A program made the position numbers and the translations under genes. The notes below the pieces were generated by a model. It did no database searches. It was not told the DNA's origin and saw nothing but the letters and a program-made list of their open reading frames with translations. From contig NZ_LDPE01000002.1 of assembly GCF_001447995.1 (NCBI RefSeq), forward strand, positions 434,001-498,000: a stretch of DNA of 64,000 nt, given 5' to 3'. Shown here in pieces: positions 61,847 to 64,000 of this stretch; within the stretch, counting starts at the first letter, position 1, and each line of letters begins with the position of its first letter. This stretch comes from Maribacter dokdonensis DSW-8 (GTDB lineage Bacteria; Bacteroidota; Bacteroidia; Flavobacteriales; Flavobacteriaceae).

Positions 61847-63430
61847 ATGAAGACACGTATAGCATTTCAAAAACCGGCCAGTATAGTGGTACTTCTTTTT
61901 TGTTTGTGCGTAACCGCCCAACAACCTTATGGTACTAATGAGTACATAGAAAAGGCAAACCAGCTTACAGCTAAAAATTTGGATAGCGCCATCTATTATC
62001 TTAAAAAGGGTATTGTTCATTATTCAATAGAAAAGGATACCATTAATTTAATTAATAGTATTTGCCAATTGTCTGGTTTGTATGACAATGTATTGGATTA
62101 TGGTAAGTCTTATGATGGGTATTGGGAGGCATTGATATTAGCCGATGAATCTAATGATGATATTTCTAAATCACGAATATATCAAGAACTGGGTTGGCTA
62201 TATACCGCCTATAGAAAGGAAGAAGAATCTTTACGATACTTCAATATGTCGTTGGAGCTTAAGAAGAAACTAGTCGAGGAGAAAAAGATAAGTAGGGATT
62301 ATCTGGTAAGTAACTACTTTGCCATAGTAAACTGCTATAGGGTAAATCGTAATTATGTCATGGCAAAAACATATTTGGATAGTTGTGAACTGTCATTAAA
62401 AAAGATCAGTTCAGATAAAAGATCATATTACGTAGAGACAGAAAAGGGATATTTTGATGCGGTAGCGGGTAATTATGAAAAAGCCTTGAGCAAACTGAAC
62501 GAGACCAAGCTATTTTTTGAAGAGAAAAACCCTTCATATTTAACGGTGGTTCATTTCTTAATGGGAGAGGTATATAAGTTTAGGGGAGAATATGATAAAG
62601 CAATAAAAAATTACAAAGAATCGTTGAGGTTTTCAGAAATGTATAATAAACATCTGGGTTACAAACTATTCAATTATGAAGAGTTATCTAAGTTATATTA
62701 TGATCAGAATAACTTTAAAGAAGCCTTTTTCTATAAAGACAAAGCACAAGCGTTAAATGAAAGCATATTTGGGAGAAAAAGTAAAAACCACAAACATTTA
62801 TTTGGAATAAAAGATAGATATAGACTTCAAAAAGAAAAAGAAAAGGCATTACTAAAAGAGGTAAGAATAGAGAAGCTAGAAGACCAGAAAAGAATTGGTT
62901 TTTTACAAAATATCTTAATGGGCGTGGTAGTGGTTTTTATGTTTTTGTACGGTGTTCTGTTTTTTAGAAATCTTAGGAGAAAACATAAACTTGAAAAACA
63001 AAAGACCAATGAGGTAATGATGCTTAAAAATAGAGAGCTAACGGCATCTGCCCTTCAGTTGATTGAAAAAGAAGAATTTATTTCTAAATTAAAACAGAAT
63101 ATCTCTAAGAGTGATGCTGTAGATACAAAGGCCATTCATAATATGCTGAAGGGTTTTCAAAACACCCCAGGTGGTAACTGGAAAGAATTTGAAGCCAGGT
63201 TTACTTCTATTAACGAAAGTTTTTATGAAAAGATTAGGGCTAAATATCCAAATTTGGGCCAAACGGATCTAAAATTGTGTGCTTTGGTCAAGTTGGGGTT
63301 TTCCAGTAAAGAAATGTCGTCTCTGTTGGGTATTACCATTGAAAGTGTACATACCTCAAGATATAGACTTCGTAAGAAACTAAATTTGGAAAAAGGTGAA
63401 AACCTAATAGATTTTATGTCTACTATTTAA
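61847..63430 (+). CDS. Transmembrane TPR-LuxR regulator of the agar/porphyran locus
   Basis: A 527-residue one-component regulator built like the one at 47321: signal-like N-terminus ending FCLCVTAQ, TPR repeats (about 60-330, e.g. YEKALSKLNETKLFFEE, GEYDKAIKNYKESLRFSE), a membrane helix (FLQNILMGVVVVFMFLYGVLFF, about 353-374), a coiled coil, and a C-terminal LuxR-type helix-turn-helix (LCALVKLGFSSKEMSSLLGITIESVHTSRYRLRKKLNL, about 480-517). It may sense a galactan oligosaccharide or another envelope signal. It is divergent from ahgA. Confidence 0.85.
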   Translation: MKTRIAFQKPASIVVLLFCLCVTAQQPYGTNEYIEKANQLTAKNLDSAIYYLKKGIVHYSIEKDTINLINSICQLSGLYDNVLDYGKSYDGYWEALILADESNDDISKSRIYQELGWLYTAYRKEEESLRYFNMSLELKKKLVEEKKISRDYLVSNYFAIVNCYRVNRNYVMAKTYLDSCELSLKKISSDKRSYYVETEKGYFDAVAGNYEKALSKLNETKLFFEEKNPSYLTVVHFLMGEVYKFRGEYDKAIKNYKESLRFSEMYNKHLGYKLFNYEELSKLYYDQNNFKEAFFYKDKAQALNESIFGRKSKNHKHLFGIKDRYRLQKEKEKALLKEVRIEKLEDQKRIGFLQNILMGVVVVFMFLYGVLFFRNLRRKHKLEKQKTNEVMMLKNRELTASALQLIEKEEFISKLKQNISKSDAVDTKAIHNMLKGFQNTPGGNWKEFEARFTSINESFYEKIRAKYPNLGQTDLKLCALVKLGFSSKEMSSLLGITIESVHTSRYRLRKKLNLEKGENLIDFMSTI

Positions 63431-63756
63431 TTACTGTACAAATCTCTTTTTTAAGTAATTACTGTGTAAAGTTTAAGGCTTATAACATGAACAAATTGGT
63501 GTCAACAACCAAGCTTTAGTCTTATTTAAGCAGGTTTATATCCTTGTAGTTCATTTTGGTAGTTGAATTTGGTACTTACATGCCTGATCATAGGGTAATA
63601 TGGTAAGTTAAAAGTATTGTTCACAAAGATTTAATTGTTTTTGCCATCTCGCTGTAAATGACAATAGGGCAGAAAAGGTCTTTACGTACAGACACGTATT
63701 GCCGTTGGTTTTTCTAAAACCGTACCTGTAATGATGAGACTAAACATTGGCAAATA

Positions 63757-63787
63757 AAAAGGGCAGCCTATTTAAGGCTGCCCTTTT
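63757..63787. terminator. Bidirectional terminator at the end of the window
   Basis: AAAAGGGCAGCC, loop TATTTAA, GGCTGCCCTTTT: a perfect 12-bp stem with A/T ends, able to work on both strands. It lies between the TPR-LuxR gene and a convergent gene. Between 63431 and 63756 no gene or motif is seen. Confidence 0.88.
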
Positions 63788-63824
63788 GTAATATTAAATA
63801 CACCAGTTATGGCGTAGTCTATAA

Positions 63825-64000
63825 TTATGGCCTAACGGGAACTTCAGCTAAGAAAAAGTCATCTAAATAGAAGACAAGGTTATTGTCATGAAATTCGTTG
63901 TACCCTCTTATAAACCATGAGATATCTCTACCGGCACCTGCTTTGAATATTTGCTTTTGGTAGATCCACTTTCCTGTAGGCATGTCAGAAGTAAATGTAG
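63825..64000 (-). CDS. C-terminal end of a probable secreted beta-sandwich protein (truncated by window)
   Basis: On the minus strand, 57 residues up to a TAA stop are visible; the start lies beyond the window. The segment WFIRGYNEFHDNNLVFYLDDFFLAEVPVRP resembles the end of secreted carbohydrate-binding beta-sandwich modules, in which an aromatic-rich strand is followed by a DDF/L strand. Next to agar genes it may be a carbohydrate-binding domain of an agarase/porphyranase or a surface glycan-binding protein. The family is not certain. Confidence 0.45.
   Translation of the reverse strand, partial: TFTSDMPTGKWIYQKQIFKAGAGRDISWFIRGYNEFHDNNLVFYLDDFFLAEVPVRP

Overview
The window is chromosomal DNA of a marine member of the Flavobacteriaceae (Bacteroidota), close in style to Zobellia or Maribacter. 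The evidence is low GC content, Bacteroidota-type promoters (TTG, about 17-21 bp, TAnnTTTG), the ribE/pdxA/DUF177/rpmF/fabH/accB/accC neighbourhood, many lipoproteins, transmembrane TPR-LuxR regulators, and GH117/GH16 enzymes for red-algal galactans. No rRNA, prophage, IS transposase or CRISPR array is visible. One tRNA (Ala, GGC) is present.

Layout. 0-6.7 kb: end of a cardiolipin synthase, a secreted zincin-like protein, a GH3-like adenylating enzyme, a TSUP exporter, and a Na+/solute symporter paired with a HGSNAT-like membrane acyltransferase. 6.7-12.5 kb: housekeeping block for riboflavin, PLP, ribosomal protein L32 and fatty-acid initiation (ribE, pdxA, DUF177, rpmF, fabH, accB, accC). 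12.5-25.3 kb: mostly housekeeping (oxidoreductase, Gre-like protein, GntP permease, arfB, orphan ABC ATPase, prolyl oligopeptidase, asd, mscL, alr, tdk, rsmI). 25.3-30.4 kb: a kelch-like lipoprotein, then a probable copper-handling unit (small Cys protein, MbnP, MbnH-like di-haem protein, Cys-rich outer-membrane protein). 30.4-45.1 kb: repair and metabolic genes (UDG, recJ, lpxH, queD), transporters, a 15-copy heptanucleotide array, a four-helix-bundle gene framed by inverted repeats, and an apparent tandem pair of small RNAs. 45.1-49.2 kb: tRNA-Ala with a downstream copy of its 3' half, then a cholesterol-dependent-cytolysin-like lipoprotein divergent from a TPR-LuxR regulator. 49.2-55.3 kb: an M14-like protein, an imelysin/di-haem/imelysin iron operon and a flavodoxin. 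55.3-64 kb: a second heptanucleotide-repeat region, then a small agar/porphyran locus (DUF1080, GH16, two GH117 genes, TPR-LuxR regulator) and the tail of another secreted protein.

How the parts work together. In the polysaccharide locus, a secreted GH16 would cut agar or porphyran, a GH117 with intact catalytic residues would release 3,6-anhydro-L-galactose, and a DUF1080 lipoprotein would act on a modified saccharide. The same octamer (ACTGAACA/TGTTCAGT) recurs in front of both arms of the locus and in front of its regulator, so these genes look like one regulon. The cytolysin-like gene and its divergent regulator form a second, similarly built module with its own repeated octamer (ATGGACAA).

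The most unusual features are the two homologous ~120-nt transcription units at 38.0-38.4 kb, the shared operators, a GH117 paralogue that has lost all three catalytic carboxylates, the cytolysin-like module, and the heptad-periodic repeats. Everything was read by eye. Family names are from recognition of motifs, and no database search was run.
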